A program made the position numbers and the translations under genes. Under the pieces are notes generated by a model that saw only the letters and a program-made list of their open reading frames with translations, made no database searches and was not told the origin of the DNA. Positions 9,563 through 19,737 of a stretch of 64,000 nt of DNA are shown here, in pieces. The DNA is taken from positions 62,001 through 126,000 of the forward strand of contig CAVPTL010000010.1 of the NCBI GenBank assembly GCA_963708725.1. The letters are read 5' to 3'. Positions within the stretch are counted from its first letter, which is position 1; each line of letters starts with the position of its first letter. Origin of the DNA: CAVPTL01 sp963708725. GTDB lineage: Bacteria; Actinomycetota; Thermoleophilia; Gaiellales; JAICJC01.

Positions 9563-10464
9563 GGAGACGGCACCTTGACCACCACGACGTCGCCGAGTGC
9601 CTGGAAGTCTGCGAACGGCTCGACGGTGATGTCCTTCGACACTCCGCCGGAGTCGGTCTGCGACACGTCAAGCACGCGTCCGATCGGGATACCCGGCGGT
9701 ATCCGAGACTGCAAGCGCGACGAGTTGATGCTCGCGGTGGTCACGATCCCGCCCACTGGGACATTGACCGAGAACGGCACCAGGGTAAGGTCGAAGATGT
9801 CCGCGCTGCCCGCGGACGGCTGGAGAATGCCCTGCGCCCCCGGGGCGTTCAATACCCGGGCCACGTACCCCACTCCGCTGGTCTGGTCGGTGATCAGCTG
9901 CACGGGACAGGCATTGGCGGTGCAGCCGGATTTGACGACCCCGACCAACGCGCCCGTGTACGCCGGGTTATCGCTTGTGGTGGCCTGCGACAGCGGAGCG
10001 ACGACGGGATCGCCGGCGGTGATTCCCATGGCGGTGCCCTGGTTGATCACGACCTGGCTGTTGGTCGGGTCTTCACTTCGGATCACGACCGTCGCGCCCA
10101 CGGTCTGGAAACCGCTCGTGTTCTTGAAGTGCAGCAGCGCCTGGGCGGCGGCGAGCCGTTGCTGGGCGGTGTTGGCGATCACGATCTGCGCGCTGAGCTG
10201 CGCCTTCAGCTCCTTCACCTGAGCCGCCTCGTCGCGAGCGTTGATCAATCCGGTCGTCCAGTTCCATGCGTCGGCGAAGGGTTGGGTGACGCGGTGGACG
10301 ACCGATGCGGCCGGTGTGGTGACGGTCGAGACCGAGCTTTGGACCTCGCCGACCACTCCCGCCGATCCCTGTTGATATGACAGGGAAAGAAGTGCGAGAG
10401 AGGCCACGATAAGCAGGCCGACCACGGCCCGCCGACGGATGACACGGTTCTTACTCAGCAGCAT
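9559..10464 (-). CDS. mreC: Cell shape-determining protein MreC
   Basis: A 301-residue bitopic protein: a cytoplasmic RRR patch and one membrane helix (about residues 14-30), a coiled-coil segment (about 75-110, ARDEAAQVKELKAQLSAQ), then the beta-rich periplasmic domain. MreC assembles in the periplasm and activates PBP2. The family feature GITAGDPVV is visible, as is the terminal segment ALGDVVVVKVP. The ATG at 10464 has no obvious Shine-Dalgarno; a TAGACT box about 26 bases upstream may be the promoter of the mreC-D-mrdA-rodA part of the cluster. Confidence 0.93.
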   Translation of the reverse strand: MLLSKNRVIRRRAVVGLLIVASLALLSLSYQQGSAGVVGEVQSSVSTVTTPAASVVHRVTQPFADAWNWTTGLINARDEAAQVKELKAQLSAQIVIANTAQQRLAAAQALLHFKNTSGFQTVGATVVIRSEDPTNSQVVINQGTAMGITAGDPVVAPLSQATTSDNPAYTGALVGVVKSGCTANACPVQLITDQTSGVGYVARVLNAPGAQGILQPSAGSADIFDLTLVPFSVNVPVGGIVTTASINSSRLQSRIPPGIPIGRVLDVSQTDSGGVSKDITVEPFADFQALGDVVVVKVPSP

Positions 10465-10489
10465 GAGAAATCGGACGGGGCGGGGCGTG

Positions 10490-10495
10490 AGTCTA
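10490..10495 (-). promoter_or_regulatory. Possible -10 box upstream of mreC
   Basis: TAGACT on the minus strand, about 26 bases upstream of the mreC ATG, in the short gap between uppP and mreC. No convincing -35 is visible at normal spacing, so this is only a candidate. Confidence 0.3.
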
Positions 10496-10548
10496 TCGGA
10501 ATCGCCTGCAAATACGGTTCAAGCCGTTGGAGGAAAGTTGAAATCCGG

Positions 10549-11514
10549 CTAGAAGGAGGCGCTTTTAAGGCCGGTTGCGATTGCGAGCAGGACCGCGCCG
10601 GCAAGCACCAGCCGGTAGACCACGAACACGGTGTAGCTGTTGTTGCGAAGATAGGCCAGAAGCGCCCAGATCGCGACCATGCCGACGATCGCCGAGGTGG
10701 CCGTCCCGATCACGAACGGCCCGGTCGTCCCCGCTGGAAACCCGTGGCGGAGATCGCGCACCGACTTGTACAGCACCGCCCCACCGACGATGGGCGTGTA
10801 CAGGTAGAACGAGAACTTGGCGGCGTCGTCTCGCGACAGCCCCAGGAAGCGCCCGGCGCTGATCGTGATTCCCGACCGGCTCACGCCCGGCATGAGCGCG
10901 AGCACCTGGGCGACGCCGACCGCGAATGCGGTGCCCAGTCCCAGCTGCTCCATCTTGCGCGTCACCGCGGTGCGATCGGCGAACCCCAAGAGTGCGGCGC
11001 CAAGGGCCATGAAGATCGCAATCTGCCATGGCTGACCGAGCTCGCGCTCGAAGAAGCTCTCACCGAGTGCGCCGGCAAGCGCGGCCGGGATCGTGGCCAC
11101 CAGGATGAACCATCCCAGCCGCTCGTCATCGGTGACGATCGAGCGTCGCTTGAGCGACCCCGCCCACGCCTTCAGCAGTATCCACAGCTCGGAGTGGAAA
11201 TACACCACGACCGCGATCAGCGTGCCGAGATGAAGCGACACGTCGAAGGTCTTGTTGAAGCTCGGGTGATCGCCGAGGTAGTGCCAGTTGAACAGCCACG
11301 GCACCAGGATCAGGTGGCCGGACGACGAGATCGGGAGAAACTCGGTGATGCCCTGCACCACGCCGAGCACGAACGCCTGCCAGTCGGTCACCTTCGACGA
11401 GTCGGCGCCCACGCCGGTGGCGGCGAACACGATCGTGACCAACAGCAGCCCGCCCAGAATCAATGCCGCAATCCGGATGGTGGAGTTGCGGTGTTGCGTG
11501 GTCGCGTCGGTCAC
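10549..11514 (-). CDS. uppP: Undecaprenyl-diphosphatase UppP/BacA
   Basis: Integral membrane undecaprenyl pyrophosphate phosphatase that recycles the lipid carrier for peptidoglycan and surface polysaccharides. Both active-site motifs are present: QGITEFLPISSSGHL (about residues 54-68) and PGVSRSG (about 210). At 321 residues it is some 45 longer than the usual family member because of an extra N-terminal segment with its own hydrophobic helix. The start is a GTG. Its place between mreB and mreC puts carrier recycling beside the elongasome; the large polysaccharide region in this window would also draw on the same carrier. Confidence 0.94.
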   Translation of the reverse strand: MTDATTQHRNSTIRIAALILGGLLLVTIVFAATGVGADSSKVTDWQAFVLGVVQGITEFLPISSSGHLILVPWLFNWHYLGDHPSFNKTFDVSLHLGTLIAVVVYFHSELWILLKAWAGSLKRRSIVTDDERLGWFILVATIPAALAGALGESFFERELGQPWQIAIFMALGAALLGFADRTAVTRKMEQLGLGTAFAVGVAQVLALMPGVSRSGITISAGRFLGLSRDDAAKFSFYLYTPIVGGAVLYKSVRDLRHGFPAGTTGPFVIGTATSAIVGMVAIWALLAYLRNNSYTVFVVYRLVLAGAVLLAIATGLKSASF

Positions 11515-11606
11515 TGGCCGAGAGGATACAAACGAGGCCGCCTACGCCACGCCGATTCCGAGCACAACCGGCGCCAAGTGTCACAACTCCGCGCCAACTC
11601 CGTCAC

Positions 11607-11639
11607 GTGAATAAATGGTGCCTGGCACCATTTATTCAC
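11607..11639. repeat. Perfect 33-bp inverted repeat (REP-like)
   Basis: Two 16-base arms (GTGAATAAATGGTGCC and its complement) meet around a single T. The A/T-rich outer arms are unusual for this genome, and the core TGGTGCCTGGCACCA looks like dispersed REP elements known in other bacteria. Only one copy was seen in the window. It lies upstream of uppP, in the gap between mreB and uppP. Confidence 0.8.
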
Positions 11640-11711
11640 CCGCCATCCGCTGTATTGGATGCGACGAAGCCCCTGAGGCGCAGGACTCGGTGGCTATGGC
11701 AAGGATCGAGT

Positions 11712-11760
11712 GGTGAGCGGAGCGGAGGCGTGCCAAAGGCACGTTGAGCACCGCCTCACC
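11712..11760 (-). terminator. Nested hairpin downstream of mreB (possible terminator)
   Basis: An outer stem GGTGAG/CTCACC encloses an inner perfect stem CGTGCC-AAA-GGCACG. It begins about 35 bases downstream of the mreB stop. There is no U-tract, so an intrinsic terminator is only one possibility; it could also be a structured leader of the uppP transcript. Confidence 0.35.
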
Positions 11761-11795
11761 ACGTGGGACGCCGCCAGAGCCGGCGAGGACCAGCC

Positions 11796-12824
<1,029 letters not shown>

Positions 12825-12863
12825 ATCGCGGCCGCCAAAACCAGTGAGAGAGTTGAAGATGCT

Positions 12864-12878
12864 GATGCCGACTCCTTT
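12864..12878 (-). promoter_or_regulatory. Shine-Dalgarno and candidate AUC start of mreB
   Basis: On the minus strand AAAGGAG is followed after five bases (TCGGC) by ATC, in frame with mreB. Between the in-frame TGA at 12896-12894 and the ATG at 12824 there is no ATG, GTG or TTG. If translation begins at this site it must use a near-cognate codon. Confidence 0.5.
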
Positions 12879-12959
12879 AAGTTCGCTGCAAATTCAGCGA
12901 ATACGGTCTGGCGATTCTAGACGATTGGCGACACTTCGCCGAGGACACAGAGTACCCGC

Positions 12960-13544
12960 TTACGCGCGCGCCGCCTGCATCGCCTCCAAGAGCGCCCGCA
13001 ACGGCAGCCCCACGACGTTGAGATAGTCGCCCTCGATCGCGGTCACAAGAGCCGCCCCACGCCCCTGGATTGCGTATCCACCAGCGCGGTCCACCCACTC
13101 GCCCGTGTCGAGGTACCACGTCACGTCTGGCTCTGCGAGCGTTGCGAACCGCACCGTGGTGGTCTCCACCGCATCGAACTCACGGTCGCCGCGGCGCAGG
13201 CACAGCCCCGAATGCACGCGGTGATCCGAACCGGAGAGCCGGCGCAGGAACCCGGCGGCCTCATCGCGACTCGCGGGCTTTCCCATGATCACGCCGTCGA
13301 GCTCCACCACCGTATCGACTCCGAGCACCGCGGCCTCGTCGGTCGGTCGGGCGCCACGAGCCTTGCCGCGCGCGTGGAACGCCACCAACTCCTCAGCCGA
13401 TAGACCCGGCTGCTCCTGCTCGCGATAGCTCGATTCGACCACGCGAAAAACAACGCCGGCCTGCTCCAGGATCATCCGCCTCTGCGGCGAACGGGAGGCC
13501 AGTGAGATCGGCCCCAGCGCGAGCGCTGCGGCGATCGACGTCAC
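12960..13544 (-). CDS. maf: Maf family nucleoside triphosphate pyrophosphatase
   Basis: House-cleaning nucleotide pyrophosphatase of 194 residues. Typical motifs: LASRSPQRRMIL at the N-terminus (SxSPRR-like nucleotide-binding loop), ADTVV-like VLGVDTVVELDG, GKP near residue 90, and the C-terminal AGGYAIQG and VVGLPL blocks. Bacterial Maf proteins hydrolyse dTTP/UTP or modified nucleotides. The start is a GTG overlapping the ndk stop as GTGA. Its link with mre genes is widespread in bacteria. Confidence 0.93.
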   Translation of the reverse strand: MTSIAAALALGPISLASRSPQRRMILEQAGVVFRVVESSYREQEQPGLSAEELVAFHARGKARGARPTDEAAVLGVDTVVELDGVIMGKPASRDEAAGFLRRLSGSDHRVHSGLCLRRGDREFDAVETTTVRFATLAEPDVTWYLDTGEWVDRAGGYAIQGRGAALVTAIEGDYLNVVGLPLRALLEAMQAARA

Positions 13545-13963
13545 ACCAGGTCGGAAGCCGCGAAGTAGATCGAAATCTCGCGTTCGGCCGACGCCACGGA
13601 ATCGGATCCGTGCACCACGTTCTCGCCCAGCTCGAGCGCGAGGTCGCCGCGGATCGTCCCCGGTGCCGAGTTCAACGGGTCGGTCGCACCCATCATCGTT
13701 CGCACAGTCGCCACCGCGCCTGGCCCTTCGAGCACCATCGCAACGGTCGGTCCGGAGGTGATGAACTCGACCAGCCCGGGATAGAACGGCTTACCTTCGT
13801 GCTCCTCGTAGTGGGCCGCGGCTTGCTCGGGGGTGACGCGCAACAGTTTGAGCCCACGTACCTCAAATCCCCGCCGCTCGAATCGGCCGATGATCTCTGC
13901 GACCAACCGTCGGCGCACGGCGTCAGGCTTGACCATCACGAAAGTCCGCTCGAGCTCAGCCAC
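13541..13963 (-). CDS. ndk: Nucleoside diphosphate kinase
   Basis: A 140-residue NDP kinase that balances NTP and dNTP pools through a phosphohistidine. The N-terminal ERTFVMVKPDAV and the active-site block NVVHGSDS (His near residue 117) are intact, and the length is normal. The GTG start lies eight bases inside the end of the upstream zinc-ribbon gene; the stop overlaps maf. Operon with maf is certain from spacing. Confidence 0.96.
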   Translation of the reverse strand: MAELERTFVMVKPDAVRRRLVAEIIGRFERRGFEVRGLKLLRVTPEQAAAHYEEHEGKPFYPGLVEFITSGPTVAMVLEGPGAVATVRTMMGATDPLNSAPGTIRGDLALELGENVVHGSDSVASAEREISIYFAASDLV

Positions 13964-14528
13964 GCGTGCGGGTCGGCTCTTCTCTCATCGCGGATCGTGA
14001 GGATTGCTTGGCAGGCGCGGGTGCTGGCGGCGTTGGCGGCGGTGTCGTGACCGGCGTCTCGCAGTGCGGGCACAGACGCCAGCTGGCGTCAAGCGGTGTC
14101 TTACAGCGCCGACACGCGCTCTTGAGCTTGGTCCCGCAGTACGGGCACGAAAGAAAGCTCGGGTCGGCGGGGTTACGGCAGTACGGGCAGGCCTGATCGG
14201 CGCCCAAACGCCGCTCCATCGCGCGGATCTCGAGCTCGCGCTCATGCACGTCGGCGAGGTACTCGGGTGGCCGCAGCAGCATGTAGACGAACACCCCGAC
14301 GAACGGGAAAAGCGCCGCGGTGGCAATGCATACACCCACGATCACCGGATCGTCGATCCGCCGACGTGCGTCCTTGGCCGTCCAGAACACCAGAGCCAGA
14401 TACAGGGCGATCAGGAAGATGATGAACAGCCGCTCGCCCGCCACCACGTACCCCGAGTGGAAGAACGAGTGAACCCCGGAAAGCGAGTCCGAAGTCGAGG
14501 TAGCGGCTGTTGTAGCGAGAACGTCCAC
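13956..14528 (-). CDS. Membrane protein with double zinc ribbon
   Basis: A 190-residue protein with two hydrophobic segments (LFIIFLIALYLALVFW near residues 34-50; a second near 63-85). These are followed by a charged linker and two zinc ribbons with four CxxC pairs (CPYC, CPYC, CRRC, CPHC, about residues 113-160), and a Pro/Ala-rich tail. Such double zinc ribbons are seen in small actinobacterial membrane proteins of unknown role. It starts at GTG 14528 and overlaps ndk by eight bases. The zinc sites are visible; no function can be given. Confidence 0.8.
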   Translation of the reverse strand: MDVLATTAATSTSDSLSGVHSFFHSGYVVAGERLFIIFLIALYLALVFWTAKDARRRIDDPVIVGVCIATAALFPFVGVFVYMLLRPPEYLADVHERELEIRAMERRLGADQACPYCRNPADPSFLSCPYCGTKLKSACRRCKTPLDASWRLCPHCETPVTTPPPTPPAPAPAKQSSRSAMREEPTRTRG

Positions 14529-14564
14529 GCGCGTTAGGGGGAGTCTACGGGTGCGATCGGATGT

Positions 14565-15695
14565 TTACCAACCCGCAGGCGTCGCCGCGGCACCGAGTCG
14601 CTCTGTCAGATCGTGCAGCAGATAGAGCGAACCGCACACCAGCACCGCACCTTCGGGACCGGCTTCGGCGATCGCAGCAGCCCGGGCCGCCACCGGGTCG
14701 GAAACGACCCGGCCGCCCGAGAGCCGGGCGACCTCGGTCGCACTCAGCACCCGCGGGTTGCTGGATTCGGTCGCGATAACGGTGTCCGCCACCGAGCCGA
14801 GAATCGCGAGCATCGCGACCACGTCCTTGTCGGCAAGCGGCGAAAACACCGCCACCGTGCGACGCCCGCCGATCAGCGGCGGCAGCTCGGCAACCAGTCG
14901 CCGCATGCCCGCGGGGTTGTGTGCACCGTCCCAGATCTCGAGCGGGCGTTGGCCGCGCAACTCGAGCCGGCCCGGGACCACCACGGCCGCCATCCCGGCC
15001 GGGTCGATCGCACGTCCCAGGGCGGCCTCGACCGCGGCCCGTGCAACCGCGCGGTTCTGATCCTGGAAGCTGCCATCGGTCGTCACGACCTGTGTGCTCG
15101 CAGCCTGCGGCGCAGACCACTCGGACTCCCCGACGATCAGAACTGCTCCCGGATGAACCACCGCCAGCTTCTCGGAGGCGATCGCTTCCCGCGTCTCTCC
15201 CAGGAACTGCGTGTGTTCCAGATCGATGTTGGTGAGCACCACCACTCGACTTCGAGACAGCACGTTGGTGGCGTCCAGCCGGCCGCCCAGCCCCGCCTCA
15301 ACGACCGCCCACTGCACCGAGGCGTTGGCAAACGCCAGGAGGGCGGCGGCGGTCAGCGCCTCGAACTGGGTGACCCCGTCGCCAACCGCGTCGCGCACCG
15401 CCAGCACCGCGATGGCGTAGGCATCGGCGTCGATCTCCACGCCCCCGATCCGGATCCGTTCGTGGAAGGTCGAGATGTGTGGCGACGTGTAGGCACCGGT
15501 ACGCACACCCTCGGCCAGGAGCAGAGCCTCGGCGAACCGCGTCGTCGACGTCTTGCCGTTGGTGCCCACGACATGAATCGCATCGAACTCCCGCTCGGGA
15601 TGTCCCAGCGTCTCGAGCAGTGCGTGCATGCGCTCGAGGCCAAACTGCATCCCGAAAAGCTCGAGCGAGGCGATATATGTGTCAGCGGGCGTCAA
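14565..15695 (-). CDS. folC: Folylpolyglutamate synthase / dihydrofolate synthase
   Basis: Mur-ligase-family enzyme that adds glutamate to (dihydro)folates. The ATP loop GTNGKTST, the folate-site motif SPHISTFHERI, and the mid-domain VVVLTNIDLEHTQFLG are clear, and the C-terminal Mur domain contains WDGAHNPAG. I take the TTG at 15695, which overlaps the valS end by 14 bases, giving 376 residues. That is slightly short for FolC but starts with the usual PADTYIASLELFG segment. Upstream in-frame codons lie inside valS. The order valS-folC is common in Gram-positive bacteria. Confidence 0.92.
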   Translation of the reverse strand: MTPADTYIASLELFGMQFGLERMHALLETLGHPEREFDAIHVVGTNGKTSTTRFAEALLLAEGVRTGAYTSPHISTFHERIRIGGVEIDADAYAIAVLAVRDAVGDGVTQFEALTAAALLAFANASVQWAVVEAGLGGRLDATNVLSRSRVVVLTNIDLEHTQFLGETREAIASEKLAVVHPGAVLIVGESEWSAPQAASTQVVTTDGSFQDQNRAVARAAVEAALGRAIDPAGMAAVVVPGRLELRGQRPLEIWDGAHNPAGMRRLVAELPPLIGGRRTVAVFSPLADKDVVAMLAILGSVADTVIATESSNPRVLSATEVARLSGGRVVSDPVAARAAAIAEAGPEGAVLVCGSLYLLHDLTERLGAAATPAGW

Positions 15696-18216
15696 GCTCG
15701 GCCAAGCGGGATTCGATCTGTGCCGCCTCGGCGGCGAAGCGGGCATCTTTCGCCCGCTCCTGATCGACCTTGTCGGGCGGTGCCTTGGAGGTGAACCGCT
15801 CGTTGGCAAGCATCCCTCGGGCACGATCACGCTCGGCCACGGCCCGGGCGAGCTCCCGCTCGAGAGTTGCGCGCTGCACCGCGATGTCGTGAACGGCGGC
15901 CTCGACTCTCACGGCCGCCGTGTCGCCGGTGGTCACCTCGGTGGAGCGCGGAGCGAGCGCGCGCACGAGTGCTTCTCCTTCGAAGCCGAGTGGCAGCACC
16001 AGCCGCGAGCCCGGCTCAGACCGAGCCGCGCCCACCGCGGCGATCACCTCGTCCATCACCGCGTGAGCGCGGTCGTCGCGGGATGCTGGATCAGGTGTCG
16101 GATAGTCGGCGAGCATCAACAGCCCCCGGTCGCCGGGCAGCTGCGCCCAGATCTCTTCGGTGACGAACGGCAGCATCGGGTGAGCCATGCGGAGGATCCG
16201 GTCGAGCACCCACAGAAGCGCCGATCCGCCCAGCCGCCGGGCCTGCGGTGAGGCATCTCCGTACAACCGCGGCTTCAGTGCCTCGATGTACCAGTCGCAG
16301 AAGTCGTACACAAACGCGTACAGAACCTTGGACGCGGCCGAGAAGTCGAACGCCTCGATGTGTCGCAGAATGTCGGCCAGAGCAACATCCAAGCGCGTGG
16401 CGATCCACCGGTCTTCGATCGGGTTGCCCGGGCCGGGCTGCTCTGGCACGACGCCTTCCTCGGCCTGTCCGAGGGCAAATCGCACAGCGTTCCAGAGCTT
16501 GTTGGCGAGCTTGGCACCCTCCTCGATCGCGCCCTGATCGAAGCGCACGTCCTGAGTCGACGACATCTTCAGAAGCCCGTAGCGGGTGGCGTCTGCGCCG
16601 AACTCGTCAACCAGCTCGAGCGGGTCGATGCCCGTGCCGAGCGACTTGGACATGCGCCGGCCGTCGGGTGCCTGGACGGTGGAGTGGATCAACACGTCCG
16701 AGAACGGGATATCCCCCATGAACTCGATTCCCATCATCATCATCCGCGCGACCCACAGGTTGATGATGTCTCGCCCCGTTGAGAGTACGTCCCCCGGATA
16801 GAACTTCTCGAGCCGAGGATCATCGCCATCCGGCCAGCCGATCGTGGCAAACGGCCACAACGCCGAGGAAAACCAGGTATCGAGCACGTCGGCGTCGCGC
16901 TCCAGGTGCGTGGAGCCGCACTCGGCGCACGCCGCCGGATCGGTCGCGGCAACCGTCACGTGACCGTTGTCGCAGTACCACACAGGGATCTGGTGCCCCC
17001 ACCACAGCTGGCGCGAGATGCACCACGGCCGCAGGTTGTCCATCCAGCCGAAGTAGGTGTTCTCCTGGCTCTTGGGGTGAAACCGCACGCGGCCCGATCG
17101 CACCGCAGCGTTTGCCGGCGCCGCGAGTTCGTGCATGTGCATGAACCACTGCAACGAGATCAGCGGCTCGACCGTATCGCCGGTGCGATCGCAGTGCCCC
17201 ACCTCGTGCTCATAGGCGGTCTCGGACACGAGCAGGCCGGCGGCATCGAGGGCGTCGCGCATGGCCACCCGAGCATCGGCGACGGTCATCCCCGCAAACT
17301 CGCCCGCGAGATCGGCCATCCGTCCGTCGTAGCCGATCGCCGACAGCTCGGCGAGGTCGTGCCGCCGGCCGATCTCGAAGTCATTGATGTCATGACCCGG
17401 CGTGACCTTGAGCACACCCGTGCCGAAGTCGGTCTTGACGTAGGCGTCGGCGATGATCGGCACCTCGCGGTTCACAAACGGCACGATCGCCATGCGACCC
17501 ACCAGGTGGCGGTATCGCTCGTCCTCAGGGTTCACGGCAACGGCGGTGTCGGCCACGATCGTCTCGGGCCGCACGGTGGCGACGATGATCGACTCGTCCG
17601 AGTCGACGATGGGATAGCGAACCTCCATCAGCACCGCCGGCTCAGACTGATACTTGACCTCGAGATCCGAGATCGTCGACGCGCAGGTCGGGCACCAGTT
17701 GATCAGACGGTTGTCACGATAGATGTAGCCCTTCTTGTACAGCTCGACGAACATCGTCAGCACCGCTCGGACGTAGGCGTCGTCCATCGTGAACCGCTCG
17801 TGGTCGTAGTCGAGGCTGCAGCCGAGTCGTTTGAACTGCTGGATGATGGTGGCGCCGGTGGTCGCCCGCCACTCCCACACGCGCTCGAGGAAATTCTCGC
17901 GGCCGAGATCCCAGCGGGTCTTGCCCTCGGCCCGTAACTGCTTCTCGATGACGGCGTGCACGGCGATCGACGCGTGGTCGGTTCCGCAAATCCAGAGTGT
18001 CTCGTGTCCCTGCATCCGCCGCAGCCGAATCAGCGTGTCCTGAGTCGATCCGTTGAGCGCGTGGCCCATGTGCAGCTCGCCGGTGATATTCGGCGGTGGT
18101 AGCGCGATCACGAACGGCGGTTTGGCGGAGGTCGGGTCGCCGGCGAACACGCCGGTGGCCGACCAGGCGTCGAAAATCCTGGCCTCGAATGCCGAAGGTT
18201 GGTAACGAGCGTCCAT
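15682..18216 (-). CDS. valS: Valyl-tRNA synthetase
   Basis: Class I aminoacyl-tRNA synthetase charging tRNA-Val. The HIGH-like motif is HMGHA (PPPNITGELHMGHALNGS, about residue 45), the KMSKS-like motif is RMSKS (about 520), the editing CP1 domain lies between them, and the C-terminus carries the coiled-coil arm typical of ValRS (DQERAKDARFAAEAAQIESR). Starting at ATG 18216 gives 844 residues; ATG 18228 is an alternative, six bases after an in-frame stop. The neighbouring folC overlaps its 3' end. Confidence 0.95.
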   Translation of the reverse strand: MDARYQPSAFEARIFDAWSATGVFAGDPTSAKPPFVIALPPPNITGELHMGHALNGSTQDTLIRLRRMQGHETLWICGTDHASIAVHAVIEKQLRAEGKTRWDLGRENFLERVWEWRATTGATIIQQFKRLGCSLDYDHERFTMDDAYVRAVLTMFVELYKKGYIYRDNRLINWCPTCASTISDLEVKYQSEPAVLMEVRYPIVDSDESIIVATVRPETIVADTAVAVNPEDERYRHLVGRMAIVPFVNREVPIIADAYVKTDFGTGVLKVTPGHDINDFEIGRRHDLAELSAIGYDGRMADLAGEFAGMTVADARVAMRDALDAAGLLVSETAYEHEVGHCDRTGDTVEPLISLQWFMHMHELAAPANAAVRSGRVRFHPKSQENTYFGWMDNLRPWCISRQLWWGHQIPVWYCDNGHVTVAATDPAACAECGSTHLERDADVLDTWFSSALWPFATIGWPDGDDPRLEKFYPGDVLSTGRDIINLWVARMMMMGIEFMGDIPFSDVLIHSTVQAPDGRRMSKSLGTGIDPLELVDEFGADATRYGLLKMSSTQDVRFDQGAIEEGAKLANKLWNAVRFALGQAEEGVVPEQPGPGNPIEDRWIATRLDVALADILRHIEAFDFSAASKVLYAFVYDFCDWYIEALKPRLYGDASPQARRLGGSALLWVLDRILRMAHPMLPFVTEEIWAQLPGDRGLLMLADYPTPDPASRDDRAHAVMDEVIAAVGAARSEPGSRLVLPLGFEGEALVRALAPRSTEVTTGDTAAVRVEAAVHDIAVQRATLERELARAVAERDRARGMLANERFTSKAPPDKVDQERAKDARFAAEAAQIESRLAELDAR

Positions 18217-18264
18217 CGCTTCCGTCATCCTAACGAGCGCCGTCTCGCGACCGATCACGAGAGC

Positions 18265-18453
18265 ATGTACAGCTCACCGTTCCAACCGCTCGGGACCGCG
18301 GGAAGCAGTCCGCCACCGGCGCTCGTCCAGCATCCACTGGCGTTCGTCAGCATCTACGTCGCCGGCGTCGTGCTGATCATCTGGGCCGCATACCAGGTGC
18401 GCTACCGGTGTACCACCTGCGGGTCGGTGCCGGCCCGCTGCCGCTGCGCGTAG
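18265..18453 (+). CDS. Small membrane protein with C-terminal Cys pairs
   Basis: A 62-residue open frame on the plus strand in the gap between the minus-strand valS and clpX. It has a Pro-rich N-terminus, one hydrophobic helix (FVSIYVAGVVLIIWAAYQV) and a Cys-rich tail with CTTC and CRC, possibly a metal site. GAGAG lies just before the ATG. It ends one base before the clpX stop codon on the other strand. The membrane-plus-cysteine layout makes it look real, but I recognise no family. Confidence 0.5.
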   Translation: MYSSPFQPLGTAGSSPPPALVQHPLAFVSIYVAGVVLIIWAAYQVRYRCTTCGSVPARCRCA

Positions 18454-19734
18454 TTAGGCGGATTCCTGGTCGAGCTCTTGGGTGACATCGAGCGTCTGGC
18501 CGCCCTCGGTCACCAGCGTCGGATCGAGATCCTTCTCGATCGTCTCCTTGGTGACCACGCATTTGTTGACGTCGGTTCGCGACGGCAGATCGAACATCAC
18601 GTTCAAGAGCGCGACCTCGATGATCGACCGTAGGCCGCGAGCTCCGGTCGCGCGGTGCAGTGCCTTGTCGGCAATCGCGCCCAGCGCGTCGTCGGTGAAT
18701 ACAAGCTCGATGTCATCGAACTTGAAGAACCGCTGATACTGCTTGATCAGGGCGTTCTTGGGCTCGAGCAGGATCTGAATCAGGTCTTCACGATCGAGCG
18801 AATGCACCGCCGACACCACGGGGAGCCGCCCGATGAACTCGGGGATCAGTCCGTACGAGATCAGATCCTCGGGCATCACCTGCGGGAAGAGTTCCTCGTC
18901 CGCGGCGTTGGTACGGCCGCGCAGGTCGGCACCGAACCCGATGGAGTTTCGCCCGATCCGGCGTTCGATGATCTTGTCCAGATCGGCGAATGCGCCGCCG
19001 CAGATGAACAAGATGTTGGTCGTGTCGATTGAGAGAAACTCTTGATGGGGATGCTTCCGCCCACCCTGGGGCGGCACCGAGGCCACCGTTCCCTCGAGGA
19101 TCTTGAGCAGCGCCTGCTGAACACCCTCACCCGAAACGTCGCGGGTGATCGAGGGGTTGTCGGCCTTGCGTGCGATCTTGTCGACCTCGTCGATGTAGAT
19201 GATCCCGGTCTCGGCCTTCTTGACGTCGAAGTCGGACGCCTGGATCAGCTTCAGAAGGATGTTCTCGACGTCCTCGCCGACATACCCAGCCTCGGTCAAG
19301 GCGGTCGCGTCGGCGATCGCGAACGGCACGTTCAGAATCCGGGCGAGCGTCTGGGCGAGCAACGTCTTGCCACAGCCGGTCGGCCCGAGCAGCAGGATGT
19401 TGGATTTCTGGAGCTCGACCTCGTTGTCGGCTCCTCCGGCCATCTGGACGCGCTTGTAGTGGTTGTAGACCGCCACCGATAGCGTGCGCTTGGCCTCTTC
19501 CTGGCCGACGACGTAGTCGTTCAGGACGGCGTAGATCTCCTTGGGGCGAGGCAGATTGTCGAGATCGAGTTGGGCCGGAGTGGTGAGCTCCTCGTCGATG
19601 ATCTCGTTGCAAAGGTCGATGCACTCATCGCAGATGTAGACGCCGGGGCCGGCAATCAGCTTTTTGACCTGCCGCTGCGACTTCCCGCAGAAGCTGCAGA
19701 GAAGTTGCTCGTTCGTGTCGGTGGGGCGTGCCAT
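18454..19734 (-). CDS. clpX: ClpX ATP-binding unfoldase subunit
   Basis: AAA+ unfoldase that feeds substrates into ClpP. The N-terminal zinc-binding domain (CSFCGK and CDECIDLC, residues 13-42), Walker A GPTGCGKT, Walker B IIYIDEVDKI, the pore loop GYVGEDVE, the ClpP-binding loop region and the sensor-2 arginine segment (HRATGARGLRSI) are present. At 426 residues the length is normal. It starts three bases after clpP, so the two form an operon. Confidence 0.97.
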   Translation of the reverse strand: MARPTDTNEQLLCSFCGKSQRQVKKLIAGPGVYICDECIDLCNEIIDEELTTPAQLDLDNLPRPKEIYAVLNDYVVGQEEAKRTLSVAVYNHYKRVQMAGGADNEVELQKSNILLLGPTGCGKTLLAQTLARILNVPFAIADATALTEAGYVGEDVENILLKLIQASDFDVKKAETGIIYIDEVDKIARKADNPSITRDVSGEGVQQALLKILEGTVASVPPQGGRKHPHQEFLSIDTTNILFICGGAFADLDKIIERRIGRNSIGFGADLRGRTNAADEELFPQVMPEDLISYGLIPEFIGRLPVVSAVHSLDREDLIQILLEPKNALIKQYQRFFKFDDIELVFTDDALGAIADKALHRATGARGLRSIIEVALLNVMFDLPSRTDVNKCVVTKETIEKDLDPTLVTEGGQTLDVTQELDQESA

Positions 19735-19737
19735 AGG

